64,000 nt of DNA from Candidatus Hinthialibacteria bacterium OLB16 (GTDB lineage Bacteria; Hinthialibacterota; Hinthialibacteria; OLB16): assembly GCA_001567115.1 (NCBI GenBank), contig LMZT01000147.1, forward strand, positions 1 through 64,000, written 5' to 3'. The first letter of the stretch is position 1, and every line of letters starts with the position of its first letter. This document shows, piece by piece, positions 1 through 7,448 of this stretch. The notes beneath the pieces were generated by a model. That model was not told the origin of the DNA, ran no database searches, and worked only from the letters and a program-made list of their open reading frames with translations. The translations under genes and the position numbers were made by a program.

Positions 1-14
1 ATTTTATGTAGATT

Positions 15-74
15 CTATCTTTTCTTTCGATTTGTTGAACCCGGAAGGCCAACCCTGTTCAGAATGTTATTCAT
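15..74 (-). CDS. possible 19-residue ORF with strong ribosome binding site
   Basis: On the minus strand an AGGAGG sits 6 bases before an ATG, and the frame runs MNNILNRVGLPGSTNRKKR and then stops. The Shine-Dalgarno match is as good as any in the window, but the peptide is tiny and unrecognised. It may be a leader peptide or the intact start of a decayed or frameshifted gene that extends past the left edge. No function is suggested. Confidence 0.2.
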   Translation of the reverse strand: MNNILNRVGLPGSTNRKKR

Positions 75-176
75 CAGCAACCTCCTGGATTTTCTGGATA
101 AGGTGATTTTTCTGTAAATAAGTGGTATTCTTTGCTGTCTCAAGGTGGGGACCGCAGGTGGGCAAACCGGAAATTT

Positions 177-198
177 CCTGATTCAATCAGGTTTTATT
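177..198 (+). terminator. weak hairpin with T-rich tail upstream of aroE
   Basis: CCTGA (177-181) pairs with TCAGG (187-191) around a 5-base loop and is followed by TTTTATT. The stem is short, so this is only a possible terminator for transcription entering from the left edge. Confidence 0.25.
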
Positions 199-225
199 CT
201 GAAAAAAACTGTGAATTAATCGGCT

Positions 226-258
226 CCAGACTATCCAGAAGCGGAGTCTGGGAAGGAG
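226..258 (+). promoter_or_regulatory. hairpin abutting the aroE ribosome binding site
   Basis: CCAGACT (226-232) is complementary to AGTCTGG (245-251), with a 12-base loop. The 3' arm ends where the aroE Shine-Dalgarno GGAAGGAG (251-258) begins. Folding in the mRNA could limit access to the aroE start. That role is inferred from position only. Confidence 0.3.
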
Positions 259-264
259 ATAGAT

Positions 265-1119
265 ATGAAAATCGATGCACATACCCAAATTTGCGCGGTG
301 CTGGGAAAGCCGGTGCGCCATTCCCTTTCCCCCACCATCCATAATGCAGCGCTTCAGTCCAAGGGCTTGAATATGGTGTATGTGGCATTCGAAGTCGATG
401 ACATTGCACAGGCAGTCAGCGGGATGCGCGGATTGGGGATCCGCGGATTCAGCATTACAATCCCCCATAAGGTTGCAGCAATGGCATTGGCGGATGAAAT
501 CGATCCGGTTGCGGCCAGCATCGGTTCGATCAACACCCTGGTGAACACCGATGGTGTCCTTCGTGGATATAATACGGATGGATATGGCGCACTGCGTGCC
601 ATCGAGTCGGCAGGCATCAAACTGTCTGGCAGTGAGGTCACGATCCTTGGCAGCGGAGGCAGCGCCCGTGCGATCGCCTGCACCCTGGCGGCAAAGACCG
701 ATATCGCCAAGCTGACTCTCCTGGGCGTGGTTGAGGATGAATTAAAAGCGCTCACACGGCATGTCGCCCAGATTTCCTCGGCTCATGTCGAGGGGCACAT
801 GATCAATGACCAGACAATCAAAGATGCCCTTCAGCATTCCAATCTGCTGGTCAATTGCACTCCGATTGGAATGCACCCCAAGGTGGATGAGACTCTTGTG
901 CCGGCCCAGTTCCTCGGTGAGCCGATGGTGGTCTTCGATATCGTTTACAACCCGATGGAAACCCGCCTGCTTCGAGAGGCGCGCCAGGCAAAATGCCGGG
1001 TCATTTCCGGGGTTGAGATGTTCATCCACCAGGCAGTCGCGCAGTTCGAGCTGTTTACCGGCCAGAATGCTCCTGACAATGTCATGCGGAAGGTCGTCCT
1101 GGAGAGCTTGAAATCTTGA
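265..1119 (+). CDS. aroE: shikimate dehydrogenase AroE
   Basis: NADP-dependent reduction of 3-dehydroshikimate to shikimate in the chorismate pathway, in the cytoplasm. The 284 residues match the family's usual length. The substrate-binding signature GKPVRHSLSPTIHN lies at about residues 14-27, TIPHK has the catalytic Lys at 69, and NTDG at 103-106 carries the catalytic Asp. The nucleotide-binding loop GSGGSA is at 129-134, NCTPIGMHP follows, and GVEMFIHQAVAQF closes the C-terminus. The start is supported by GGAAGGAG 6 bases upstream. Its stop overlaps the next gene by four bases (TTGA), so the two are probably translationally coupled. No other aromatic-pathway gene is adjacent. Confidence 0.95.
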   Translation: MKIDAHTQICAVLGKPVRHSLSPTIHNAALQSKGLNMVYVAFEVDDIAQAVSGMRGLGIRGFSITIPHKVAAMALADEIDPVAASIGSINTLVNTDGVLRGYNTDGYGALRAIESAGIKLSGSEVTILGSGGSARAIACTLAAKTDIAKLTLLGVVEDELKALTRHVAQISSAHVEGHMINDQTIKDALQHSNLLVNCTPIGMHPKVDETLVPAQFLGEPMVVFDIVYNPMETRLLREARQAKCRVISGVEMFIHQAVAQFELFTGQNAPDNVMRKVVLESLKS

Positions 1120-2003
1120 GGCAGTCCCGTTTCCTGCATTCCCTCGCAGCTTGCATCGCTTATCTACTGACCACTTCTGCAGGCAACCTTGCTGCAGTTG
1201 CCGGATCCACTCCGCTGAATGTAGTAGTCAGCATTCTCCCTCAGGCCTTTTTTGTTGAAAGAATCGGTGGCTCCCAGGTCAAAGTGGAGGTGCTGGTAGG
1301 CCCGGGAAAATCCCATCACACCTATGAACCGACTCCCCAGCAGATGGTTCTGATCTCCAAATCGGATATCTGCTTTCTGATCGGGGTTCCCTTTGAAAAA
1401 GGGCTGGCAACCCGCCTGGCCTTCACCCTTCCGAATCTGACACTGATTCAGACACAGAAAGGAGTCCCTCTGAAATGGATTCCGGAATCCGGTGGACAGG
1501 GAGAAGCGGATCCCCATATCTGGCTGGATCCTCATCTTGTCCAGATTCAGGCGGAGAATATCTATGCCGGGCTTGTCCAGAAGGATCCGGAGCACAGGGA
1601 CTATTTTGAGACCAATCTGAAGTCCTTCAAAGCCGATCTCGAGCAGGTGGATTCTGAAATCAAGAAACTGCTGGCTCCTTTTTCAGGCTCCGAGATCTAT
1701 GTTTTCCATCCAGCCTTCGGCTATTTCCTCGAAAGATATGGCCTTAAGCAATGTTCGATTGAGGTCGAAGGAAAAGAACCTGGCCCGCGGCATCTGGCTG
1801 AAATCATATCCCGGATGAAAGAACATCAAGTCAAAGTGCTGTTCGTGCAGCCACAATTTTCGAGCAAGACCGCAGAATCCATTGCCGCTGAGGTCGGAGC
1901 ACAGGTCATCACCATCGATCCGCTGGCTCCCGATTATCTGGCGAACCTTCGAGAGATGACTCATCAAATCGCCGAAGCCCTGTCATTACGCGATCCTGAT
2001 TAA
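1116..2003 (+). CDS. TroA/ZnuA-type metal ABC transporter substrate-binding protein
   Basis: Periplasmic solute-binding protein of the zinc/manganese uptake family (cluster A-I). An N-terminal signal peptide covers roughly residues 1-30. Expected metal ligands are visible: His67/68 in SHHTYEPTP, His134 and His140 in DPHIWLDPH, His198 in VFHPAFGYF, and Asp268 in TIDPLAPDY. The 295-residue length is typical. The long His-rich loop of many ZnuA proteins is absent, so zinc versus manganese cannot be decided. The start is TTG and overlaps the aroE stop. No cognate permease or ATPase gene lies next to it, which is unusual for this family; those partners must be elsewhere if they exist. Confidence 0.85.
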   Translation: MRQSRFLHSLAACIAYLLTTSAGNLAAVAGSTPLNVVVSILPQAFFVERIGGSQVKVEVLVGPGKSHHTYEPTPQQMVLISKSDICFLIGVPFEKGLATRLAFTLPNLTLIQTQKGVPLKWIPESGGQGEADPHIWLDPHLVQIQAENIYAGLVQKDPEHRDYFETNLKSFKADLEQVDSEIKKLLAPFSGSEIYVFHPAFGYFLERYGLKQCSIEVEGKEPGPRHLAEIISRMKEHQVKVLFVQPQFSSKTAESIAAEVGAQVITIDPLAPDYLANLREMTHQIAEALSLRDPD

Positions 2004-2089
2004 ACCTGGCAGATACTGTTTTTTTCAATTTATGGTTGATCGAACTGGTCCAGAAGGGCTAACCTGATAAAGATCTGCCGAAAAAGGCT

Positions 2090-2120
2090 CCACCTGATCT
2101 GAAACAGGTGGTTGAATTTT
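2090..2120 (+). terminator. probable terminator after the TroA-like gene
   Basis: CCACCTG (2090-2096) and CAGGTGG (2105-2111) form a perfect 7-bp stem with an 8-base loop, followed by TTGAATTTT. It lies between the TroA-like gene and the pseudopilin gene, only about 20 bases before the latter's start. It may therefore act as an attenuator as well as a terminator. Confidence 0.45.
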
Positions 2121-2139
2121 CAAGATGAAGGAGGAAGAC

Positions 2140-2814
2140 ATGGTGATGAAAAATCATCAGCGGGCATTTACTCTGATCGAGCTGCTGATTGTCATTGCAA
2201 TCATTTTGATCCTGATTTCCATCGCCCTTCCGAATTTCCTTGAGGCCCAGGGGCGAGCACGGGTCGCACGGGTCAAAGGGGATATGAAAAGCATCGCCAC
2301 AGCGATCGAAGCCTTTCGAACCGAACGAGGCGTCCTGCTGCTCGATTTCTGGGATGATGGCACCAAGACCGCCAGCGAACGCTGGGCGACGAAGTTTGGG
2401 AAGGTTGGGCGAAACCCAATGGGCGAATACAGGTTCTTCGAAGAGTCGTACTACCCGCTCACCTCCCCCGCACGTTATCTTATCAAAGTCCCCTATGACC
2501 TCTGGAACGACCCGAAGCGGCAGGTCGGTTTTTCTGGAAGTGAAATCGGCCTCGGATACATCTATTTCGATAATGATCCGGGTTTTCCCGGCTGGGATTT
2601 CGCGATCAATCGCTTTTTCCCGGGTGATCCGCTTCAGGTATCATCTCAGACCAAACCGCTTGGCGAGGGCGAATTCGCCATTCTGAGTGTCGGTCCGGAT
2701 GGGTTCATCGGGGTCAGCAAAGATGGAAAACAGAGGGGCATGGCCTATACACCGACCAATGGAACCTTCAGCAATGGTGATATGGTGTATCGTTCCTCGG
2801 GTGCTCAGGACTAA
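2140..2814 (+). CDS. type II secretion/type IV pilus pseudopilin (GspG-like)
   Basis: Prepilin-like protein of the inner membrane or periplasm. A short basic leader (KNHQR) precedes AFTLIELLIVIAII, the class III signal and hydrophobic helix. The residue before the Phe cleavage point is Ala, not the usual Gly. The helix continues into ALPNFLEAQGRARVARVKGDM and a conserved-looking IATAIEAFRTERG. The rest is a globular domain ending in a PTNGTFSNGDMVY stretch. An upstream in-frame ATG exists at 2125, but GGAGG at 2130-2134 fits ATG 2140 or 2146, and 2140 is chosen. No secretion ATPase or prepilin peptidase is adjacent, so this is probably one of several dispersed pseudopilins. The exact machine is unknown. 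Confidence 0.8.
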   Translation: MVMKNHQRAFTLIELLIVIAIILILISIALPNFLEAQGRARVARVKGDMKSIATAIEAFRTERGVLLLDFWDDGTKTASERWATKFGKVGRNPMGEYRFFEESYYPLTSPARYLIKVPYDLWNDPKRQVGFSGSEIGLGYIYFDNDPGFPGWDFAINRFFPGDPLQVSSQTKPLGEGEFAILSVGPDGFIGVSKDGKQRGMAYTPTNGTFSNGDMVYRSSGAQD

Positions 2815-2837
2815 TTTCTGGTGAAAAGGTTGATTTT

Positions 2838-3182
2838 GTGATGGCGCACGATTTTTCCTCATCGGATCCTCATGAAATATCCGAGAAGGCCTCCCGCCAG
2901 GAAGCGGCTCGAAAAGAGGGATTCAAAGATCTCCAGCGCGAAGTTGAAAGGTTGAGGCTGGTAGTGGAAACTCTGGTGCGCGCCCTGGTCGAAAAAGGGC
3001 TTTATACCCGCGAGCAGATCAATGCCCTTGCCAACCTGATCGATATGGAGGATGGCCGCCGGGATGGGCGGATACCCATCTCCAGGAAAGTGAAAAACTG
3101 CTCGGCCTGTGGGAAGGTGATGATGAATGTCTCCGGAGCCTGTGTGTATTGCGGCCATCAGGAGGTGATGGATATTGTTTAA
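2838..3182 (+). CDS. small coiled-coil protein with C-terminal zinc ribbon
   Basis: A 113-114 residue cytoplasmic protein that I do not recognise. Residues 15-60 are charged and heptad-like and probably form a coiled coil. The C-terminus has a CxxC...CxxC ribbon (CSACGK, then CVYCGH), likely binding one zinc ion. The start is GTG 2838 or the adjacent ATG 2841. The gene lies 23 bases after the pseudopilin gene and overlaps the next secreted-protein gene by 8 bases. The three therefore look like one transcript. The layout suggests an accessory or regulatory part, but nothing in the sequence gives a specific role. Confidence 0.65.
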   Translation: MMAHDFSSSDPHEISEKASRQEAARKEGFKDLQREVERLRLVVETLVRALVEKGLYTREQINALANLIDMEDGRRDGRIPISRKVKNCSACGKVMMNVSGACVYCGHQEVMDIV

Positions 3183-4131
3183 GCTGTTGCTGCTGCTGTT
3201 CTGCATCTTCCTTTCATCCATTTCACCCCTCGATGCCTGTGCAGAGCAGGGACAGGCGGCCCAGGGGACATCCACCAGCCCGATCACCCTCGCTGTCGGT
3301 GATCTGGCAGTGACCTTCGCAGATAATACTGCCTTCGGGGAGTTCCATAAGAGCAGATACAATGGGATTGCCTCGCTGGTGCATTCCGCTTCACCGGGGA
3401 ACCTGTTTGTCCCGGATTATGCCGGCTTCAATCTCGAGCATTTCTTTGGAGGAGAACGGCTTGAGGAGCTTTTCGAACCCCGTGAACACCCGATGATCCT
3501 CTCACAGATCGACGGCCAGACAGTCCAGTTGCACCAGCCCCCCTCACCCCGTTCCAAAGTCGAGACCAATCAGATATTCAAGGTGGTTCCACCGCACTCG
3601 ATCGATATCCAGGTCCGGGCTGTCCTCGGCGATCTCACACATTTTCCCCATGGTTACGCAGGCTTGTTCTGGGCCAGTTACATCCATCGACCGGAGAACC
3701 GTGCGGTATTCTTCTGGGGGAGAAGCCAGGAGGATCCCACCCCGCGCTGGATTGAAGCATTCTCCGAAGTCCATGGGGTGAAATCATCCCACCTCTATGC
3801 AGAAGACCGTTTTCAGCCATTCTATTCAGCAGATTTTAATGTGACCCTTGCCAATCACTTCTCAGATTTCCAGTACCTTGAACCCTGCTATTTTGGCCGG
3901 AGTGGCAAGATGGTTTTCGCAGTGTTTTTCGATCGCAGTGAGGGGATTCGATTCAGCCAGTCCCCGACTGGTGGAGGAGGCAAAAACCCCGCCTGGGACC
4001 ACCACTTACTGATTCGGAATCCTGAGGTTGGAAAGGAATATGGCTATCGTGCCAGAGTGGTTTATAAGCCTTTCATTTCCAATGAGGATATCCGCGCTGA
4101 GTTCAGCGAATGGCGTCGGCAGCTCAATTAA
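3175..4131 (+). CDS. secreted protein of unknown function
   Basis: 318 residues with a clear signal peptide (hydrophobic FKLLLLLFCIFLSSI, likely cleaved after the Ala near residue 23) and a TTG start overlapping the preceding gene. The mature part is rich in aromatic residues and short beta-like segments (HGYAGLFWASYIH, AVFFWGRSQE, GKMVFAVFFDRSEGIRF). This looks like a beta-sandwich, as in carbohydrate-binding or lectin-like proteins. No catalytic motif was recognised. It is predicted to act in the periplasm or outside the cell. The function is unknown; a glycan-related role is a guess from fold-like features and the nearby secretome. Confidence 0.6.
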   Translation: MFKLLLLLFCIFLSSISPLDACAEQGQAAQGTSTSPITLAVGDLAVTFADNTAFGEFHKSRYNGIASLVHSASPGNLFVPDYAGFNLEHFFGGERLEELFEPREHPMILSQIDGQTVQLHQPPSPRSKVETNQIFKVVPPHSIDIQVRAVLGDLTHFPHGYAGLFWASYIHRPENRAVFFWGRSQEDPTPRWIEAFSEVHGVKSSHLYAEDRFQPFYSADFNVTLANHFSDFQYLEPCYFGRSGKMVFAVFFDRSEGIRFSQSPTGGGGKNPAWDHHLLIRNPEVGKEYGYRARVVYKPFISNEDIRAEFSEWRRQLN

Positions 4132-4245
4132 AGAACAGGTGAATCAGGCATCAAACCGGGCCGGGCAATGATGCAACCAATTGGGTTTTCTGGCTTGAAA
4201 CAGATCTCGATTGGAAATATCTGCAAAGATCAGCCCACCCTGCCC

Positions 4246-5352
4246 TCAGTGAGTTGTTTTCGTGAGAGCGGAGCGAACCGGCCGGATATAACCTGTCAGG
4301 CCCTGTTTTGCGTAAAAAACAATCCCCACATCAAAAGACACATACCAGGATTGCCCCGGAACACCAGCCACAGGTGTTGAGGTCCAAGCCCATGAACTGG
4401 TGTTGAGAAAAACAGGGTCAATTGCGGGGGCGCTCCTCGAATAGTCTATCAGGCTGCTCAATTCATTGAGATTCGGCAAACGCCAGTCGGCAAATCCGGC
4501 AAAAGTGAGACTCTCACAAGTGCTGAGAGCCTCTGACCAATTCATCGCTCCGGCAACTCCAGGGACACTCGGATCTTGTATCCACATCAATCCAGTGTTG
4601 TTGTCGCTAACAGTTCCGTTTCCGTTGACAGTGAAACGTTGGTTCTTGCTTGAGTTACCTCCACGCACCGGGCGTATAAAATTCGAGACTGATTTGAAGG
4701 TCCAGTTAACCGGCCCATAAGAGTATTTCATCCATGCATGACCTTCCGGGTTATTTTTAAAGGGCGTGGCAGACCAATAGGCAGCTTCTGTTCGAGAGGA
4801 AAAAATCGGATTGATGGCTGGATCAGGCCGGCCTGCATCGGTCAGAGTCGAGAGTTCCTCAATTGATGGTAAACGCCAGTCCGAATATCCGGAAAACTCC
4901 AGGCTCGCACAAGCCTGATTGGCCTCATCCCATGTATATGTGGCACTGACAACAGTGGATGCCGGATCCTTCAGCCACATCAGCCCCGTGTTGTTATCAG
5001 TAATGGTTCCATTGCCATGGTCGCTGAAAGACTGAGGCGCCCCCATCCTGTAATGACCATCATCACCAGATATCTGCGAAATTGTGACGCCTGTCGCAAT
5101 CGTTCCAATGATACCCTCCCGCCAGGCTCCTCCCGGATTCGGAGGTGTGGGAGTTGGGGTTGGAAGGATTTGGACCTGCCACTGGCTCATGAAGATGATC
5201 AGGTCTTTAGCATCGATTACCTGGTCGTGGTTTAAATCAATTTGGGGTAAATCCGGAGTGGGAACTGGATCCTGGGCTGATACGGGATGGATCAACCCTC
5301 CAAGGAGGATTGATAGTACCAGAACAACTCTATCGATTTTTCGGTCTTGCAT
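4246..5352 (-). CDS. secreted protein with dockerin-like loop and two DUF1566 (Lcl C-terminal) domains
   Basis: The preferred start is ATG 5352, with AGGAGGATCAGA directly before it; an upstream in-frame ATG at 5391 lacks such a site. A signal peptide (VVLVLSILLGGL) is followed by one EF-hand/dockerin-type calcium loop (DLNHDQVIDAKD). A TPTPTPP linker comes next. Then there are two copies of the DUF1566/Lcl_C fold, each with the pattern NGTxxDNNTGLMW...W.EA...C..L...G(Y/F)(S/A)DWRLP...EL. This domain occurs in surface and fibre-associated lectin-like proteins. No enzymatic residues are known for it. The protein is likely exported and displayed, perhaps through the calcium module. The duplication is obvious in the sequence; the binding target is unknown. 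Confidence 0.75.
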   Translation of the reverse strand: MQDRKIDRVVLVLSILLGGLIHPVSAQDPVPTPDLPQIDLNHDQVIDAKDLIIFMSQWQVQILPTPTPTPPNPGGAWREGIIGTIATGVTISQISGDDGHYRMGAPQSFSDHGNGTITDNNTGLMWLKDPASTVVSATYTWDEANQACASLEFSGYSDWRLPSIEELSTLTDAGRPDPAINPIFSSRTEAAYWSATPFKNNPEGHAWMKYSYGPVNWTFKSVSNFIRPVRGGNSSKNQRFTVNGNGTVSDNNTGLMWIQDPSVPGVAGAMNWSEALSTCESLTFAGFADWRLPNLNELSSLIDYSRSAPAIDPVFLNTSSWAWTSTPVAGVPGQSWYVSFDVGIVFYAKQGLTGYIRPVRSALTKTTH

Positions 5353-5391
5353 TCTGATCCTCCTCTCGAGACCGATTTGTAAGGAGGGCAA

Positions 5392-5420
5392 TGTTATCCC
5401 GTCAGTTAAAAAATGGTCAA
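5392..5420 (-). promoter_or_regulatory. sigma70-like promoter for the DUF1566 gene
   Basis: Reading the minus strand, TTGACC (5420-5415) is followed after exactly 17 bases by ATAACA (5397-5392). The start codon at 5352 would then have a leader of about 30 bases. The -35 is close to consensus and the -10 is weak. Confidence 0.4.
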
Positions 5421-5524
5421 CAACAAAATGATGCTGCCAAGCATATTTTTTCCCTATCCAATCGCATATGACCTCACTAAATTAATGCCCAACTGATGAT
5501 CTGATTTCTGCAGGAGGGAAAATA

Positions 5525-7402
5525 ATGGCACGGCTGCTACAGACTGCATTGCTGCTGGTTGTTTCCGGGGCTTGTCTCTTCATGGCCGCGACTGCACAGA
5601 CAGGAACAAGCCAGACAGGCAGGGAATACCATGTTTCGGTGCATGGCGATGATGCAAATGAAGGTTCCCAGGAAAAGCCATTGCGAACGATATCCGCCGC
5701 AGCGCAACTTGCGCAGCCTGGAGATATCATCACTGTCCACTCGGGGGTCTATCGTGAATCGGTCCAGCCTCCAAGGGGAGGTGACTCGGAGGATAAGCGC
5801 ATAACCTACCAGTCAGCTGCTGGTGAAAAGGCTGAAATCAAGGGGTCTGAAATCATCAGGAACTGGGAGAAAGTCCAGGGTGACACCTGGAAAACAGTCC
5901 TTCCCAACAGCTTCTTCGGAGGCTTCAATCCATACAGTGACCTAATCCACGGTGACTGGTTCAATCCGAAAGACCGGCAGCACCACACAGGCGCTGTGTA
6001 CCTCAATGGCTTCTGGCTGGCCGAAGCGGCGGCACTGGAGGATGTGCTGCAGCCAGCCAGTGAGACTCCGTTATGGTATGGCACAGTCGATGATCAGAAC
6101 ACAACCCTCTGGGCTCAGTTCAAAGGGGTGAATCCAAATGACCAGGAGGTTGAGATCAATGTCCGCAAAACAGTTTTCTATCCGGCCAGGCCAAACATCA
6201 ACTACATCACTGTGCGCGGCTTTACTCTCTGCCATGCTGCGACACAATGGGCTCCTCCGACAGCGGAGCAGACCGGATTGATCGGCACACACTGGAGCAG
6301 GGGGTGGATCATAGAAAACAACACAGTGAGCCACTCGATCTGCTCAGGGATTTCACTTGGAAAATACGGGGATGAATGGGATAACACTTCGGCGGATACG
6401 GCGGAGGGCTATGTCAAAACCATCGAACGCGCTTTGCAGAACGGCTGGGACAAGGGCACAATCGGCCACCATGTTGTTCGCAACAACACCATATCACACT
6501 GTGAGCAGGCTGGAATTGTCGGCAGCCTGGGCGCCGTGTTCAGCACCATCTCGGGCAATACCATCCATGACATCCATGTTCGCCAGCTCTTTACCGGGGC
6601 GGAGATGTCCGGAATCAAACTTCATGCCGCTGTCGATGTAATAATCGAAGGGAATCGGATTTATCGCTGCTGCCGTGGACTCTGGCTTGACTGGATGGCG
6701 CAGGGGACACGTGTGTCTTCCAACCTGTTTTATGACAATATCGATCAGGACCTTTTTGTCGAAGTCAATCACGGCCCTTTCGTGGTTGACAACAACATTT
6801 TCCTCTCACCCATGTCGCTGCTTTCAGTCTCCCAGGGTGGCGCTTATCTGTATAACCTGATGGCCGGGAAGCTGGTGCTGAACAGATTCGATGGACGGCA
6901 GACCCCTTTTCACAAGCCGCATTCCACAGAATTGGCCGGGATGCATGACAACCCCTTTGGCGATGACCGTTACTGCAACAATATTCTCACCGGAGCTGCC
7001 GATCTGAGCCTTTATGATGATGCAACACTTCCAGTTTTTATGGCTGGCAATGTTTTTCTCGGCAGTGCCAAACCATCGAAGCACGAAAAGGATCCACTCG
7101 TCATCCCGGATTATGACCCCGGCCTTGGATTGGCTGAAAAGGGCGGAGAGGTCTTTCTTTCAGGCAGATTCGATAAAGCCTGGTCCGGGACACAGAAGCG
7201 CCAGATCATTACAACCGGACTGCTTGGTAGATCGGCAATCTCAGGGGCCGCCTACGACAATGCCGATGGCACTCCATTGAAGATTCAGCACGATTACTTC
7301 GGGCTGCAGCGCCAAACGGACAACCCTTTCCCAGGGCCATTCGAGACAGCCTCGGATGGAGATCAGAAACTGAAAGTCTGGCCAGTGAGCAGGACCCGAT
7401 AG
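5525..7402 (+). CDS. secreted right-handed parallel beta-helix protein
   Basis: 625 residues. The start has AGGAGGGAAAATA just upstream, and a signal peptide covers residues 1-24. Residues 34-75 match the common N-terminal module of these proteins (YHVSVHGDDANEGS, PLRTISAAAQLAQPGDIITVHSGVYRE). The middle carries repeated turns typical of a parallel beta-helix (VRNNTISHCEQAGI, ISGNTIHDI, IEGNRIYRCCRGLWL, VSSNLFYDN). Related families include pectate lyase-like, alginate-lyase-like and other polysaccharide-acting enzymes. I see no residue set that fixes a reaction. The neighbouring genes also encode secreted proteins, so an extracellular polysaccharide substrate is plausible but inferred. Confidence 0.75.
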   Translation: MARLLQTALLLVVSGACLFMAATAQTGTSQTGREYHVSVHGDDANEGSQEKPLRTISAAAQLAQPGDIITVHSGVYRESVQPPRGGDSEDKRITYQSAAGEKAEIKGSEIIRNWEKVQGDTWKTVLPNSFFGGFNPYSDLIHGDWFNPKDRQHHTGAVYLNGFWLAEAAALEDVLQPASETPLWYGTVDDQNTTLWAQFKGVNPNDQEVEINVRKTVFYPARPNINYITVRGFTLCHAATQWAPPTAEQTGLIGTHWSRGWIIENNTVSHSICSGISLGKYGDEWDNTSADTAEGYVKTIERALQNGWDKGTIGHHVVRNNTISHCEQAGIVGSLGAVFSTISGNTIHDIHVRQLFTGAEMSGIKLHAAVDVIIEGNRIYRCCRGLWLDWMAQGTRVSSNLFYDNIDQDLFVEVNHGPFVVDNNIFLSPMSLLSVSQGGAYLYNLMAGKLVLNRFDGRQTPFHKPHSTELAGMHDNPFGDDRYCNNILTGAADLSLYDDATLPVFMAGNVFLGSAKPSKHEKDPLVIPDYDPGLGLAEKGGEVFLSGRFDKAWSGTQKRQIITTGLLGRSAISGAAYDNADGTPLKIQHDYFGLQRQTDNPFPGPFETASDGDQKLKVWPVSRTR

Positions 7403-7448
7403 AGCCTGCCCCCGAGTCTGCAATGGGGCAGGCCTCTCCCCCGTCTCC

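Noticed and set aside
2125-2139. ATG 2125 as the pseudopilin start
   Set aside because: The ribosome binding site lies inside this extension, so the start at 2140 or 2146 is more credible.
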